A stretch of 64,000 nucleotides of DNA, from contig NZ_SNYO01000001.1 of assembly GCF_004363095.1 (NCBI RefSeq), positions 868,001 through 932,000 of the forward strand, read 5' to 3'. The notes beneath the pieces were generated by a model that did not search any database, was not told the DNA's origin, and saw nothing but the letters and a program-made list of their open reading frames with translations. The position numbers were made by a program, and so were the translations under genes. Source of the stretch: Actinomycetospora succinea (GTDB lineage: Bacteria; Actinomycetota; Actinomycetes; Mycobacteriales; Pseudonocardiaceae). Positions 8,334-18,145 of the stretch are shown here, in pieces (positions within the stretch are counted from its first letter, which is position 1; every line of letters starts with the position of its first letter).

Positions 8334-10271
8334 GTGCGTCCCCAGGAGCCAGGCGGGCCCCCGTTCCGGAGTCACGGAACGGGCGGCGAGACGACTCGTA
8401 CCGACGCCCCGGGACGAGGGGCGCATGCACGGCCGGAGGACGACGCCGACGCCGACCCGTACGGCGACGTCCCGGCCCACGGGCCCAGCGGCCACGCGCC
8501 CTACGGCTCGTCCGGCTGGAGCGGCTCCGACCGCCCCGCCGACGGCGACGCCGCGTACGGCGACGTCGGCGGGTACGCGAACGGCCGTCCGTCGGACCCG
8601 GGGAACGGGTACGGGGGCGGCTACCCGGACGGCAACGGCGTCGGCCACGGGCCGGTGTACGGCGGTCCGGACGGCTACGGCGCCCCCAACGGCCACGGCG
8701 CCCCCAACAGCAACGGGTATGGCAACGGCTCCGTGGACGGCTACGGCGACGGTTACGGCGACCCGGCGGTCGGCATGAACGGCCGGTCCGCGCCGCCTCC
8801 CCCCAACGACGCCGGCCGCGGCTACCCGGGTCCCGGCGGCCACCCGGAGCCGCACGGCGCGGTCGCACCGCCCGCGGGCCCGTGGGGCTCGGAGTGGGGT
8901 GCGGGACGCCCGGCCCCGCCGCCCCCGGGCGGGTACGGAGGCCCGCGGCCCGACGGCCGTCCCGTGGGCCCGCCCCCGCCGCACCCCCACGGCCAGCAGG
9001 CCCGCCCGATGGCCCAGCCCGTCTCGCCGCCCGTGCCGCCGCAGAGCACCGGCCCGGCCGGGCCCCCGCCCGGCCCTCCGCCGCCGCGGCCGCCGGCTGC
9101 CCCCTCGGGGACACCGGCCGCCGGCGGTGCCGAGGACACCCAGGCAGCGACCCCGTCCGCGAGCCCGGCGGACACCGGTCTCGCCGGCTCCGACGGCTTC
9201 GCTTCCCGCGCCCCGCGTCCGCGCGACGACGCCGCCCCGTCGTCGACCACGGCCACCACCACGGCGATCACCGGCGGCGGGGTCGTCCCCGGCCGCCACC
9301 GCCGCGGCATGGCCGCACCGGGCGACGAGGTGCCCGACGAGGCCGAGGACGCCGTCCCCGCCGGCGCCGGGCGTCACGGCAGCGACAAGGGCGGTCGCGG
9401 CAAGGGCAAGACGAAAAAGAAGGGCTCGTTCTGGCGCGAGCTCCCGCTGCTCATCGTCGTCGCCGTCGTCCTGACCTTCGTCATCCAGACGTTCCTGGCG
9501 CGCATCTACGTCATCCCGTCGGCCTCGATGGAGCGCACGCTCCACGGCTGCAACGGCTGCGCCAACGACCGCGTCGCCGTCGACAAGCTCACCTACCGGT
9601 TCTCCGACCCGGCGCCCGGCGACGTCGTGGTGTTCCGCGGGCCGCCGACGTGGGGCGACAACGGCGAGGTCTCCGGCGAGCAGCCGTCGGGGAACGTGCT
9701 GGTCCGCGGCCTGCAGAGCGGGCTGTCGCTGGTCGGCCTGGCGCCGCCGAACGAGAAGGACTTCGTCAAGCGCGTCATCGCCACCGGCGGGCAGACCGTC
9801 GCGTGCTGCGACCCGCAGAATCGCGTGACGGTCGACGGCCAGCCCCTCGACGAGCCGTACATCTACTACCAGCCCAACCTCGGGCGCACCCAGGCGGACT
9901 TCGCGCCGGTGCGCGTGCCCGAGGGCCAGCTGTGGGTGATGGGCGACAACCGCAACAACTCGGCGGACGCCCGCGTGCACGGCCCGATCGGCGTCACCGA
10001 CGTGATCGGCAAGGCCCGCGTGATCGTGCTGCCGGTCGGCCGGTGGGGCGGCGTGCCCGACACCGACCCGCAGGCCCGCCCGTCGGCGCTCGGCGCGCCC
10101 GTGTGGACCTCCGGCGCGCCGCTCGCGGCCGGGGTCCTCGGCGCGATCCCGCTCGTCGTGGTCACCCGGCGGGTGCGCCGGCGGTGGACGTCGCAGGACG
10201 GGTGGACCTCCCAGACTTCTCGGCCCGGCGAGCCCGCATCCGCACCTCCGTCCCCCGATCCCGGCCGGTGA
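8334..10271 (+). CDS. lepB: Signal peptidase I with a long disordered N-terminal region
   Basis: LepB removes signal peptides from exported proteins on the outer face of the membrane. The catalytic part begins near residue 365: a membrane anchor ([19 protein letters not shown]), the serine motif PSASMERTL (Ser near 398), the lysine in [11 protein letters not shown] (Lys near 479) and [15 protein letters not shown] second hydrophobic segment and basic tail close the protein, as in mycobacterial LepB. The unusual part is the first 360 residues, rich in Gly, Tyr, Asn, Pro and Asp with repeated GYG and PPP patterns, which should be cytoplasmic and disordered. At 645 residues it is more than twice the usual length. 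It overlaps rnhB by four bases. Confidence 0.93.
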   Translation: MRPQEPGGPPFRSHGTGGETTRTDAPGRGAHARPEDDADADPYGDVPAHGPSGHAPYGSSGWSGSDRPADGDAAYGDVGGYANGRPSDPGNGYGGGYPDGNGVGHGPVYGGPDGYGAPNGHGAPNSNGYGNGSVDGYGDGYGDPAVGMNGRSAPPPPNDAGRGYPGPGGHPEPHGAVAPPAGPWGSEWGAGRPAPPPPGGYGGPRPDGRPVGPPPPHPHGQQARPMAQPVSPPVPPQSTGPAGPPPGPPPPRPPAAPSGTPAAGGAEDTQAATPSASPADTGLAGSDGFASRAPRPRDDAAPSSTTATTTAITGGGVVPGRHRRGMAAPGDEVPDEAEDAVPAGAGRHGSDKGGRGKGKTKKKGSFWRELPLLIVVAVVLTFVIQTFLARIYVIPSASMERTLHGCNGCANDRVAVDKLTYRFSDPAPGDVVVFRGPPTWGDNGEVSGEQPSGNVLVRGLQSGLSLVGLAPPNEKDFVKRVIATGGQTVACCDPQNRVTVDGQPLDEPYIYYQPNLGRTQADFAPVRVPEGQLWVMGDNRNNSADARVHGPIGVTDVIGKARVIVLPVGRWGGVPDTDPQARPSALGAPVWTSGAPLAAGVLGAIPLVVVTRRVRRRWTSQDGWTSQTSRPGEPASAPPSPDPGR

Positions 10272-11212
10272 CCGCGGGGGACGCAGCGGAGCCGAGGTCG
10301 TCCTCCGGCTCCGGACAGGACGCGGGTGGCCGGTGCCCGACCGGCCGGCCCGGCACCGGCCGTCGCCCGGCCCGCAAGCGCAAGCCGCTGCCGCCGCGCA
10401 CGGGGGTCCAGCCGCCGCGCGCGATCGTGCGGCGCAGCACCGAGAGCTGGGCGCTGCAGTCGGCCCTCGAGCGCCACGGGCTCGGGCCGGTGGTCGGCGT
10501 CGACGAGGCCGGGCGGGGCGCCTGCGCGGGCCCGCTCGCGGTCGCGGCCTGCATCCTGCGGCCCGGGGACGCCGCCCGCTTCGAGGGCCTCACGGACTCG
10601 AAGCTGCTCAGCGCCGAGGAGCGCGAGGGCTTCTTCACGACGATCCAGCGCCGCGCGGTCGACTGGCGTGTCGTGCTCGTCGACCCGCCGGAGGTCGACC
10701 GCCGCGGGGTGCACATCGCGAACATCGACGGGATGCGCCGGGCCGTGGCGCGCCTCGACGTGCGCCCCGGCTACGTGCTCACCGACGGCTTCCCCGTCAC
10801 CGGCTTCGGCGTGCCCTCGCTCGCCGTGCCCAAGGGCGACCTGGCGGCGGCGTGCGTCGCGGCCGCGTCGATCCTGGCGAAGGTCACCCGGGACCGCCTG
10901 ATGACCGAGCTGCACGACCGCCACCCGGAGTACCGCTTCAACCTCCACAAGGGCTACTGCACGCCGACGCACACCGCAGCGCTGACGGAGCACGGCCCGT
11001 GCCCGGAGCACCGCTTCAGCTTCGTCAACGTCGCCGCGGCCGCCCGGGGACGGAGCCTGGACGGCTTCCCGGCGGGCGTACGCCACAATGGGACGGTGAC
11101 CGTCGACGACGTGTCCGCCGAGAGCGGGGAGGCCGACGAGCTCGTGGCGCCGGAGGACGCGTTCGACGGGCCCGAGGACATGGAGGAGTTCGAGGGGGGA
11201 GAGGTGCGATGA
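10268..11212 (+). CDS. rnhB: Ribonuclease HII
   Basis: RNase HII cuts RNA in RNA-DNA hybrids and excises misincorporated ribonucleotides. The core shows the catalytic motif [24 protein letters not shown], and [15 protein letters not shown]. From GTG 10268, which overlaps the lepB stop, the product has 314 residues; typical enzymes have 200-260. The excess is a basic, Gly/Arg/Pro-rich N-terminus of about 55 residues and an acidic C-terminus of about 40 (for example [13 protein letters not shown]). A later GTG at 10427 would remove the basic leader. It overlaps the next gene by three bases. Confidence 0.92.
   Translation: MTAGDAAEPRSSSGSGQDAGGRCPTGRPGTGRRPARKRKPLPPRTGVQPPRAIVRRSTESWALQSALERHGLGPVVGVDEAGRGACAGPLAVAACILRPGDAARFEGLTDSKLLSAEEREGFFTTIQRRAVDWRVVLVDPPEVDRRGVHIANIDGMRRAVARLDVRPGYVLTDGFPVTGFGVPSLAVPKGDLAAACVAAASILAKVTRDRLMTELHDRHPEYRFNLHKGYCTPTHTAALTEHGPCPEHRFSFVNVAAAARGRSLDGFPAGVRHNGTVTVDDVSAESGEADELVAPEDAFDGPEDMEEFEGGEVR
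11084..11089 (+). promoter_or_regulatory. Candidate internal -10 box (CACAAT) inside rnhB
   Basis: CACAAT lies six bases before an in-frame GTG (11096) near the 3' end of rnhB. It could drive separate transcription of the DUF2469 gene. The evidence is positional only. Confidence 0.3.
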
Positions 11213-11529
11213 GCGCGGAGGATCTCGAGAAGTACGAGACCGACATGGAGCTCTCGCTCTACCGCGAGTACCGCGACATCGTCTCGCAGTTCTCCTACGT
11301 GGTGGAGACCGAGCGCCGGTTCTACCTGGCCAACACCGTCGACGTCGCCGTCCGCAACGCCGACGGCGAGGTCTATTTCGAGGTCACCATGTCCGACGCG
11401 TGGGTGTGGGACATGTACCGCCCGGCCCGCTTCGTCAAGAACGTGCGCGTCGTGACGTTCAAGGACGTCAACGTCGAGGAGCTGGAGAAGCCCGACCTCC
11501 GGCTTGACGAGGGCCCGTTCAGCGGCTGA
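11209..11529 (+). CDS. DUF2469 family protein
   Basis: This 106-residue protein begins [23 protein letters not shown] and contains [19 protein letters not shown] and [16 protein letters not shown]. It is the small protein encoded directly after rnhB across actinobacteria, including mycobacteria. Function is not established. It is acidic, has no signal peptide or membrane segment, and its ATG overlaps the rnhB stop, so it is translationally coupled. The 163 bases that follow, up to yraN, hold only short GC-rich hairpins. Confidence 0.9.
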   Translation: MSAEDLEKYETDMELSLYREYRDIVSQFSYVVETERRFYLANTVDVAVRNADGEVYFEVTMSDAWVWDMYRPARFVKNVRVVTFKDVNVEELEKPDLRLDEGPFSG

Positions 11530-11692
11530 GGCTGCTCCGCGCGGGGTAGATGGGCCGCCGGCACGGCGCCGGTCCGTCCCCACTCCACCTGCCTGTCCCC
11601 AGGCGCCGGCCCGGTGCTTCTCCCCGGCGGCGCGCGCCCGCCACGCTCGATCCCGCCGCCGGAGGGCCCGGCGAGGACGAGGGGGCCGGGTC

Positions 11693-12091
11693 ATGTCCAC
11701 CACGCACGTTGCCGACGAGCCGCCTCCTGATCGCCGGGAGCTCGGGCGCCACGGCGAGGACGTGGCCGCCGAGCACCTCGCGGCCCGCGGCCTGACCGTG
11801 CTCGACCGCAACTGGCGCTGCCGGGAGGGCGAGCTCGACCTAATCGCCGCCGACGGCGAGCGTCTCGTCGTCGCCGAGGTGAAGACGCGGTCGGGCACCG
11901 GGTTCGGATTCCCCGCCGAGGCCGTGACGCGCGTGAAGGCGGCCCGCATCCGCCGGCTCGCCCAGCACTGGCTCGCCGAGCGCCACGCCGCTGGCGCGGC
12001 GGGCTTCGCCGAGGTGCGCTTCGACGTGCTCGCCGTCCTCGTGGTGCCCGGGGCGGCGCCGCAGGTCGAGCACTACGAGGGGGCGTTCTGA
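11693..12091 (+). CDS. yraN: UPF0102 family putative endonuclease-like protein
   Basis: The 132-residue product matches the YraN/UPF0102 family: ELGRHGEDVAAEHLAARG, then LDRNWRCREGELDLIAADG and VVAEVKTRSG, which together form a restriction-endonuclease-like core (E, D, ExK). Biochemical function is not settled. It begins at ATG and ends one base before the comM-like gene. The yraN-comM-dprA order is conserved in actinobacteria and hints at a link to DNA processing. Confidence 0.9.
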   Translation: MSTTHVADEPPPDRRELGRHGEDVAAEHLAARGLTVLDRNWRCREGELDLIAADGERLVVAEVKTRSGTGFGFPAEAVTRVKAARIRRLAQHWLAERHAAGAAGFAEVRFDVLAVLVVPGAAPQVEHYEGAF

Positions 12092-12092
12092 C

Positions 12093-13661
12093 GTGGCGCT
12101 CGCGTGCGCGTGGGCGATCGGCCTGCGCGGGGTCGACGGCGAGGTCGTCGAGATCGAGGCCGACATCGGCCAGGGGCTGCCCGCCGTGTCGCTGGTCGGG
12201 CTCCCGGACGCGGCGCTCGCCGAGTCGCGCGACCGGGTGCGGGCGGCGGTGGTCAACTCCGGGGAGACGTGGCCCGCGCGCCGCATCACGCTCGCCCTGT
12301 CCCCGGCGACCCTGCCGAAGCAGGGCAGCGGGTACGACGTGGCGCTCGCCTGCGCGGTGCTCGCTGCCGCGCGGGACGTGCCGGTCGCGGCGCTGCGCGG
12401 GGTGGTGCTGATCGGCGAGCTGGCCCTCGACGGGCGGGTGCGCGGGGTCCGCGGCATCCTGCCGGCGCTGCTCGCGGCCCGGCGCCTCGGGGTGGAGCAG
12501 GCGGTGGTGCCGGCGGCGGCCGCGGTCGAGGCGGGACTGGTGGACGGGCTCGAGGTGCTCGGCGCCGAGCACCTGTCCGACGTGCTGGCCTGGCTGCGCG
12601 GCGACCGCGGGCGCCTGCTCCCGGTGCGCTCGGGGCCGCGGCTGCAGGCCGGCGGTCCGCGTGAGGACCTCGCCGACGTCGTCGGGCAGCTCGCCGCCCG
12701 GCGCGCGATCGAGGTCGCCGCGGCCGGCGGGCACCACCTGCTGATGGTGGGCCCGCCGGGCTCGGGCAAGACGATGCTGGCGCGGCGGATGACCGGCCTG
12801 CTGCCCGACCTCGACGTCGACTCGGCGCTGCAGGTGGCCGCGGTCCGCTCGCTGGCGGGCGCGCTCGACCCCCAGGAGGCCCTTCCGTCCACGCCGCCGT
12901 TCGTCGCCCCGCACCACTCGGTCTCCTCGGCGGCGCTGGTGGGCGGCGGCAGCGGGCTGGCGCGGCCGGGCGCGGTGTCGCTGGCCCACCGCGGGGTGCT
13001 CTTCCTCGACGAGATCTACGAGTTCGGCCCGCACGTCCTGGAGATGCTGCGGACACCCCTCGAGGACGGCGAGGTCCGGCTGGCCCGCACCGACGGGGTC
13101 GTGCGCTACCCGGCGCGCTTCCAGCTGGTGATGGCCGCGAACCCGTGCCCGTGCGCGCCGCCCAAGCCCACCGACTGCACCTGCTCGAGCCTCGCGCAGC
13201 GCCGGTACACCCAGCGCCTGTCCGGCCCGATGCTCGACCGCGTCGACCTGCAGGTCACCCTGCGCCCGGTCGAGGCGCTGTCGTGGGACGGCGCCTCGGC
13301 CGTGCCGCTCGAGGAGGTCCCCGAGGACACCGCGTCGGTCCGGGCCCGGGTGCTCGCCGCGCGGGCGGCCGCGCGCGAGCGCTGGCGCGACGCCGGGTGG
13401 CGCACCAACGCCGAGGTGCCGGGCCCCGAGCTCCGTCGCCGCGGGCGCCTGCCCCGCGAGGCCGCCGAGGTCCTCGAGCACCAGCTCCGCTCCGGGGCCA
13501 TGACCGCGCGCGGGGCCGACCGCGCGCTGCGGGTGGCCTGGACGGTGGCCGACCTGCGCGGCGCGCCGGGACCCGAGCTGCCGGACGTCGTGGAGGCGGT
13601 CGGGTTCAAGGGCTTCGCCACCGACGGCGCGCCCGCCACGGCCGGCGAGGAGGTCGCGTGA
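12093..13661 (+). CDS. comM: YifB/ComM-type AAA+ ATPase
   Basis: This 522-residue protein has three parts: an N-terminal Lon-S5-like domain (LPAVSLVGLPDAALAESRDR), a central AAA+ magnesium-chelatase-type ATPase with Walker A GPPGSGKTM near residue 220 and Walker B HRGVLFLDEIYEF, and a C-terminal chelatase-like domain. In naturally transformable bacteria ComM is a branch-migration helicase; it does not chelate magnesium. The cysteine cluster NPCPCAPPKPTDCTC is typical of the family. GTG 12093 follows the yraN stop directly, and its own stop overlaps the dprA start. Confidence 0.92.
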   Translation: MALACAWAIGLRGVDGEVVEIEADIGQGLPAVSLVGLPDAALAESRDRVRAAVVNSGETWPARRITLALSPATLPKQGSGYDVALACAVLAAARDVPVAALRGVVLIGELALDGRVRGVRGILPALLAARRLGVEQAVVPAAAAVEAGLVDGLEVLGAEHLSDVLAWLRGDRGRLLPVRSGPRLQAGGPREDLADVVGQLAARRAIEVAAAGGHHLLMVGPPGSGKTMLARRMTGLLPDLDVDSALQVAAVRSLAGALDPQEALPSTPPFVAPHHSVSSAALVGGGSGLARPGAVSLAHRGVLFLDEIYEFGPHVLEMLRTPLEDGEVRLARTDGVVRYPARFQLVMAANPCPCAPPKPTDCTCSSLAQRRYTQRLSGPMLDRVDLQVTLRPVEALSWDGASAVPLEEVPEDTASVRARVLAARAAARERWRDAGWRTNAEVPGPELRRRGRLPREAAEVLEHQLRSGAMTARGADRALRVAWTVADLRGAPGPELPDVVEAVGFKGFATDGAPATAGEEVA

Positions 13662-14893
13662 GCACCGCCCCGACCCCGCCACGGTCCGCGCCGAGCTCCG
13701 TGGACGCCGTGCCCGTCGACCGCGAGGTGCTCGTCGCCCGCGCCTACCTCTCGCGGGTCGCGGAGCCCCCGGCCGCCGCGCTGGCCGCCTTCGTCGACGA
13801 CGTCGGCCCGGTCGTCGCCGCCCGGCGGGTCCGTGACGCGGTCACCGAGGGGCCGGGCGCGCTGCCGCCCGAGGTCGTCCGGGAGACCTCGGCGCGGCGG
13901 GGCACCGACCGGGCGGAGGCCGACCTGGCCCTGCTCGCCGCACGGGGCGGGCGGCTGATCGTCCCCGAGGACCCGGAGTGGCCGGCCGCCGCGCTGGCCG
14001 GGCTCGGGACGGTCGCCGGGCCCGACGGCGCGCCGGGGCTCGAGGGCCCCGCGACCCGCGACGGCCCGGCCGCCCCGCTGGCGCTCTGGGCGCGCGGACC
14101 GCTGCGCCTCGACGCCGGCCCGAGCGGGTGGGTCGCCGTGGTCGGGGCGCGGGCGGCCAGCGAGTACGGGCTCTGGGTCGCCCGCGACTGGTCCGCGGAG
14201 CTCGCCGACCGGCGGTGCACCGTGGTGTCGGGCGCGGCGCTCGGCGTGGACGGCGCGGCCCACCGCGGCGCGCTGGCCGTCGGCGGCGACACGGTGGCCG
14301 TCCTCGCCTGCGGCATCGACCGCGCCTACCCGCCGAAGCACGCCACGCTGCTCGAGCACGTCGGGCACCGCGGGCTGGTGGTCACCGAGTACCCGCCGGG
14401 CGCGACGCCGGCGCGCCACCGGTTCCTCGTCCGCAACCGGCTGATCGCCGCGCTCACGGCCGGGACGCTGGTGGTCGAGGCCGCCGCGCGGTCGGGCGCC
14501 ATGCGCACGGCGCTGGTGGCGGAGGCGCTGGGGCGTGCGGTGATGGTCGTGCCCGGCCCGGTCACGTCGCTGATGTCGCTCGGGTGTCACGAGCTCGCCC
14601 GTCGGCCCGAGGTGTCGGTCACCGGCCGGGTCGAGCACGTCGTCGAGGAGGTGAGTCGAGTGGGGGACGGCCTCGCCCCTCCACCGGGTACCCCGACGCG
14701 TCCGACGGACGGTCTTGACCCGGGGGCGTTGCGTGTGCGTGAAGCGCTGCCCCTCCACGCGGCGCGCACAGCGGTACGTCTGGCCCACGACGCCGGGGTC
14801 GCCCTCGCGGAGACGACCACCCACCTGAGGGATCTCGAGGCCCGTGGGCCCGTGTCGGAGGACGACGGGTGGTGGCGTCGCCGACCCGGGTGA
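13658..14893 (+). CDS. dprA: DNA-processing protein DprA
   Basis: DprA protects incoming single-stranded DNA and loads RecA during transformation. The Rossmann core is clear: VAVVGARAASEYG, VVSGAALGVDGAAHRGAL, VAVLACGIDRAYPPKH and HRFLVRNRLIAAL. At 411 residues it also has an N-terminal helical region and a C-terminal winged-helix-like domain after a proline-rich linker near residue 345. The GTG start overlaps the comM stop. The DNA-uptake machinery is not in this window, so transformability is not implied. Confidence 0.93.
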   Translation: MSTAPTPPRSAPSSVDAVPVDREVLVARAYLSRVAEPPAAALAAFVDDVGPVVAARRVRDAVTEGPGALPPEVVRETSARRGTDRAEADLALLAARGGRLIVPEDPEWPAAALAGLGTVAGPDGAPGLEGPATRDGPAAPLALWARGPLRLDAGPSGWVAVVGARAASEYGLWVARDWSAELADRRCTVVSGAALGVDGAAHRGALAVGGDTVAVLACGIDRAYPPKHATLLEHVGHRGLVVTEYPPGATPARHRFLVRNRLIAALTAGTLVVEAAARSGAMRTALVAEALGRAVMVVPGPVTSLMSLGCHELARRPEVSVTGRVEHVVEEVSRVGDGLAPPPGTPTRPTDGLDPGALRVREALPLHAARTAVRLAHDAGVALAETTTHLRDLEARGPVSEDDGWWRRRPG

Positions 14894-14985
14894 ACAGGCG
14901 CAGAGCGACGAACGGTTGCAGAGCGCGACGAGTGGAACCGCTCCCCGACGGTGGCCGACGGTCACCGAACGCGGTGCGGCGGTGC

Positions 14986-15014
14986 TTGACCGTCGCCGTT
15001 CTGATCGGGAGTCT
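14986..15014 (+). promoter_or_regulatory. Candidate promoter of xerC-whiG
   Basis: TTGACC (14986-14991) and GAGTCT (15009-15014) are separated by 17 bases, and the second box ends eight bases before the xerC ATG, which fits a leaderless transcript. The -35 overlaps an inverted repeat, CGACGGTCA (14957-14965) with TGACCGTCG (14987-14995). The rest of the 129-base gap after dprA shows nothing else. Confidence 0.45.
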
Positions 15015-15022
15015 TCACGGCG

Positions 15023-16219
15023 ATGACCGGCACGTTCTCTCCCGACGAGGCAGCCCGAGGGCTGTCCGGACCGTCGCGGTCACCCGGTCGAGGGGCCTCT
15101 CGTGAGTTCCCCTTCGACCCGGTGAAATCGTCACGCTCCGCGTTCGCCCACACGGGCAGCGCGGGGACCTCGGGCGGGTCGGGCCCGGCGGAACCGACCG
15201 GTCCGGATGCTCCGCGTCACGTTGCGGACGACCGATCCGCGACGAACGTCCCGGCAGCCGCCGCGGTGCCGGCCCCGCGGCCGGAGCGGGTCGCCGACGC
15301 GAGCTCCGTGGCCCACCTCGCCGCGTACGCCGACCACCTGCGCTACGAGCGGGCGCTCTCGCCGCACACCTTGCGGGCCTACCTCGGCGACGTGACCTCG
15401 TTGCTCGCCCACCTGCGCGGGCCCGACACCGGCGAGGACGAGCCGCTGCACCTCGACGCGCTCGACCTCGCCGGCCTGCGCGCGTGGCTCGCCGACGTCC
15501 GGGCGAGGGGCGCGAGCCGCACGACGCTGGCGCGCCGGGCCGCCGCCGCGCGCACGTTCACCGCGTGGGCGGCCCGCACCGGGCGCGCCGGCACCGACAC
15601 CGGCGCCCGCCTCGCATCGCCGCGGGCCCACCGCCGCCTGCCCGAGGTGCTGCGCGCCGACCAGGCCGCCGCGGCCCTGCAGGCGGCGGCCTCCGGCGCC
15701 GCCGAGGGCGACCCGGTCGCACTGCGCGACCACCTGCTGCTCGAGCTGCTCTACGCCACCGGCGTCCGGGTGGCCGAGCTGTGCGGGCTGGACGTCGACG
15801 ACGTCGACGACGGCCGCCGCACGCTGCGGGTGCTCGGCAAGGGCGGCAAGGAGCGCACCGTCGTCTACGGCGCGCCGGCCGCCACCGCGCTCGACGCCTG
15901 GCGCCGGGAGGGGCGCCCGGCGCTCGCCGTCCCGACGTCACCACCGGCGCTCCTGCTCGGGGCCCGCGGCGGCCGTCTCGACCAGCGCATCGCGCGCCGG
16001 GTCGTGCACGACGCCGCCGGTGCCGTCCCGGGGGCACCCGACATCGCGCCGCACGGGCTCCGGCACTCGGCGGCGACACACCTGCTCGAGGGGGGAGCGG
16101 ATTTGAGGAGCGTTCAGGAGTTGTTGGGTCACGCGTCACCGGCGACCACGCAGCTCTACACGCACGTGTCCGCGGAGCGGCTGCGCGCCGTCCACGACAC
16201 CGCCCACCCCCGTGCCTGA
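15023..16219 (+). CDS. xerC: Tyrosine recombinase XerC
   Basis: XerC with XerD resolves chromosome dimers at dif sites. The 398-residue product has the N-terminal SAM-like core-binding domain (from about residue 92, [21 protein letters not shown]) and the catalytic domain. The active-site set is visible: Arg in TGVRVAEL, Lys in GKGGKERTV, HxxR in [12 protein letters not shown], His in LGHAS, and the nucleophile Tyr in TTQLYTHV. The first 90 residues are low-complexity and unlike typical XerC (about 300 residues). The ATG at 15023 is supported by a promoter eight bases upstream, but a later GTG near the core is possible. Its end overlaps the whiG start. Confidence 0.9.
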   Translation: MTGTFSPDEAARGLSGPSRSPGRGASREFPFDPVKSSRSAFAHTGSAGTSGGSGPAEPTGPDAPRHVADDRSATNVPAAAAVPAPRPERVADASSVAHLAAYADHLRYERALSPHTLRAYLGDVTSLLAHLRGPDTGEDEPLHLDALDLAGLRAWLADVRARGASRTTLARRAAAARTFTAWAARTGRAGTDTGARLASPRAHRRLPEVLRADQAAAALQAAASGAAEGDPVALRDHLLLELLYATGVRVAELCGLDVDDVDDGRRTLRVLGKGGKERTVVYGAPAATALDAWRREGRPALAVPTSPPALLLGARGGRLDQRIARRVVHDAAGAVPGAPDIAPHGLRHSAATHLLEGGADLRSVQELLGHASPATTQLYTHVSAERLRAVHDTAHPRA

Positions 16220-17363
16220 GGCGTGGGGCGGCGCCGCGGCGGCCTCCGTGGCCACGATGTCCGCCGACGCGCCGCACACCGGGCACCAGACCGGACACCA
16301 CGTCGGACACGAGACCGGCCCGCAGACCGGGCCCCTGCCCGCCCTGCCCGGGTCGGACTCGGACGCCGCGGTGCGCGCCGCCGGGGTCGCCGCTCGCACC
16401 CCGCGCCGGCGGGCTCCCGAGCGCCGTGACACCCCGGGTCCGGTCACCGACGGCGCGACCGCGCTCGCCCCGGTGCCCTCCCCGGCCGACGGGTCCCGCG
16501 GGCAGCGCCCCGCCGACGGCCACGTGCTGCCGGCGACGCTCGGCGGGGCCTCGCCGGGCGGCGCGGACGAGGAGGCGATGGTCGAGGCCGGCATCGCCGA
16601 CCTCTGGGCCGCGTACGCCGACGACCCGCGCAAGTCGACCAAGGACCGGCTGGTGCTGCACTACGCGCCGCTGGTCAAGTACGTCGCCGGCCGGGTCGGC
16701 ACCGGCCTGCCGTCGCACGTCGACGTCGCCGACCTCATCCAGTGCGGGATCTTCGGTCTCGTCGACGCCATCGAGCGCTTCGAGCCGGACCGGGGCCGCA
16801 AGTTCGAGGTCTACGCGATGCAGCGCATCCGCGGCGCGATCCTCGACGAGCTCCGGTCCCAGGACTGGGTGCCGCGCTCGGTGCGCTCCCGGGCCCGGGA
16901 GATCGAGCGGGCCATCGAGCGCCTCGAGGGGCGCGAGCAGCGCTCCTGCAGCGACTCCGAGCTCGCCGCCGAGCTGGACACGTCCACCGACGACCTGCGC
17001 TCGACGTTCGGGCAGATCGCGATGACGAGCGTCGCCGCGCTCGACGAGCTCGTCGCCGCGGGACGCGGGGGCGGGGCCGGCGAGGGTGCCGGCGCCCCGT
17101 CGCTCGCCGACTCGCTGCCCGACACCGGCGCCGAGGACCCGCTCTCGGCGATGGAGGACCGCGAGACCCGGCGCCTGCTCGCCGAGGCGGTCGGGCAGCT
17201 CGCCGAGCGCGACCGCACCGTGGTCGGCCTCTACTACTTCGAGAACCTGACCCTCGCCGAGATCGGGCGGGTCCTCGGGGTCACCGAGTCGCGGGTCTGC
17301 CAGCTGCACACCCGCGCCGTGATGCGGCTGCGCGCCCGGCTCGCCGAGCTCCAGCACGCCTGA
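16212..17363 (+). CDS. whiG: RNA polymerase sigma factor, WhiG/FliA family
   Basis: This sigma-70 family protein has region 2 ([36 protein letters not shown]), region 3 ([27 protein letters not shown]) and region 4 with its helix-turn-helix ([21 protein letters not shown]). QDWVPRSVR is characteristic of the FliA/WhiG group, which controls motility or, in Streptomyces, early sporulation. It overlaps the end of xerC. From GTG 16212 it has 383 residues; an ATG at 16257 would give 368. The first 115 residues are absent from typical WhiG and include a His/Gly/Thr repeat ([15 protein letters not shown]). No anti-sigma gene is adjacent. Confidence 0.9.
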   Translation: MPEAWGGAAAASVATMSADAPHTGHQTGHHVGHETGPQTGPLPALPGSDSDAAVRAAGVAARTPRRRAPERRDTPGPVTDGATALAPVPSPADGSRGQRPADGHVLPATLGGASPGGADEEAMVEAGIADLWAAYADDPRKSTKDRLVLHYAPLVKYVAGRVGTGLPSHVDVADLIQCGIFGLVDAIERFEPDRGRKFEVYAMQRIRGAILDELRSQDWVPRSVRSRAREIERAIERLEGREQRSCSDSELAAELDTSTDDLRSTFGQIAMTSVAALDELVAAGRGGGAGEGAGAPSLADSLPDTGAEDPLSAMEDRETRRLLAEAVGQLAERDRTVVGLYYFENLTLAEIGRVLGVTESRVCQLHTRAVMRLRARLAELQHA

Positions 17364-17369
17364 CGCGCC

Positions 17370-17960
17370 TCACGGGTCGGTCGGGAGCAGGCGCACCCGG
17401 CCGAGCCCGAGGAGGAGCAGCGGGTCGAGGTAGTCGAGCGCGCCGGCGGCGGGGTCGGCCGAGGGCCGGCGCAGGCCCCAGTGCAGGCAGGCGGCGACGG
17501 GGCATCCGCGGTGCCCGGGCTCCAGCGTGCCCAGGGCGTCGCCCCGCCGGACCGGCGCGCCCGGGACGACGGTGGCCGCCACCGGCTCGTACGTCGTCCG
17601 CAGGGCGCCGGCGTGCTCCACCGACACCACCCCGCGCCCGGCGACCCGGCCCGCGAACACCACGACCCCGTCGCCGGCGGCGATCACCGCGAGCCCGGGC
17701 CTGCCCGCCACGTCGGCGCCCCGGTGCCCGCGGCCGTAGTAGTGCGGCGGCGGGTCGAACAGCCGCGTCACCGCACCCGGCGAGCCCGCCGTCGCCGGCG
17801 CGGCACGCCCGTCCACCCCGGCCACGGGCCACCCGAACGCCCCGACCGGGACCACGGGCGGGGGAGCGGCCGCGGCGCCGGCCGGGGCGGCCGGCACCAC
17901 GGCCGGTATCACCGCGAGCACCAGGGCGAGGGCGACGGCGGCGTGGAGACGACGCTTCAC
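17370..17960 (-). CDS. Secreted M23 (LytM-type) metallopeptidase domain protein
   Basis: The 196-residue product starts with a signal peptide (VKRRLHAAVALALVLAVIPAVVPA) ending near AGAAAAP. The remainder is a LytM/peptidase M23 domain that normally cuts peptidoglycan cross-links. The zinc motif HxxxD is present as HRGADV. The second motif, usually HxH, reads CLHWGLRRP, so the first histidine is a cysteine; I believe this variant is common in the actinobacterial group encoded next to rpsB. GTG 17960 was chosen because it begins the signal peptide; a longer upstream frame has no conserved content. It converges on whiG with six bases between. Confidence 0.85.
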   Translation of the reverse strand: MKRRLHAAVALALVLAVIPAVVPAAPAGAAAAPPPVVPVGAFGWPVAGVDGRAAPATAGSPGAVTRLFDPPPHYYGRGHRGADVAGRPGLAVIAAGDGVVVFAGRVAGRGVVSVEHAGALRTTYEPVAATVVPGAPVRRGDALGTLEPGHRGCPVAACLHWGLRRPSADPAAGALDYLDPLLLLGLGRVRLLPTDP

Positions 17961-18003
17961 ACGGGCTTGGACGCACCGGGGGCGCCCACGGCTCCCTCGA
18001 ACC

Positions 18004-18088
18004 TCGCGACCGAGATCAGGGGCGTCGTCATGCACCTCCGGCGCTGATCCGGGTGCGTGGCGACGCCCTTGATCTCCGGGACTCGCGA
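18004..18088. repeat. Long imperfect palindrome upstream of rpsB
   Basis: GAGATCAGGGGCGTCG (18012-18027) and CGACGCCCTTGATCTC (18061-18076) pair over 16 bases with one G-T. Inside, GCAC/GTGC and CCGG/CCGG pairs continue the stem. Outside, TCGCGA occurs on both flanks. It lies in the 526-base spacer between the divergent M23 and rpsB genes, so it is not at the end of either gene. It may be a cruciform, a binding site or a dispersed repeat. Confidence 0.6.
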
Positions 18089-18145
18089 CGGCGCCCGCCG
18101 GCGGCGCCCACCCCGGCGTGTCGCGCGGGCGAGCATGTGGCGATC

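Noticed and set aside
8570..9120. Tandem GC-rich repeats as a possible mobile or CRISPR-like array
   Set aside because: They are low-complexity coding repeats (Gly/Tyr/Pro) in the lepB N-terminal region, without regular spacers.
12093..13661. Magnesium chelatase subunit, from its chelatase-like domain
   Set aside because: The Lon-like N-terminus, the cysteine-rich insert and the yraN/dprA context mark it as YifB/ComM.
15023..16219. Tyrosine recombinase as a phage or integrative-element integrase
   Set aside because: It lies in the conserved dprA-xerC-whiG-rpsB order with no att-like repeats, tRNA or mobile genes, so it is the housekeeping XerC.
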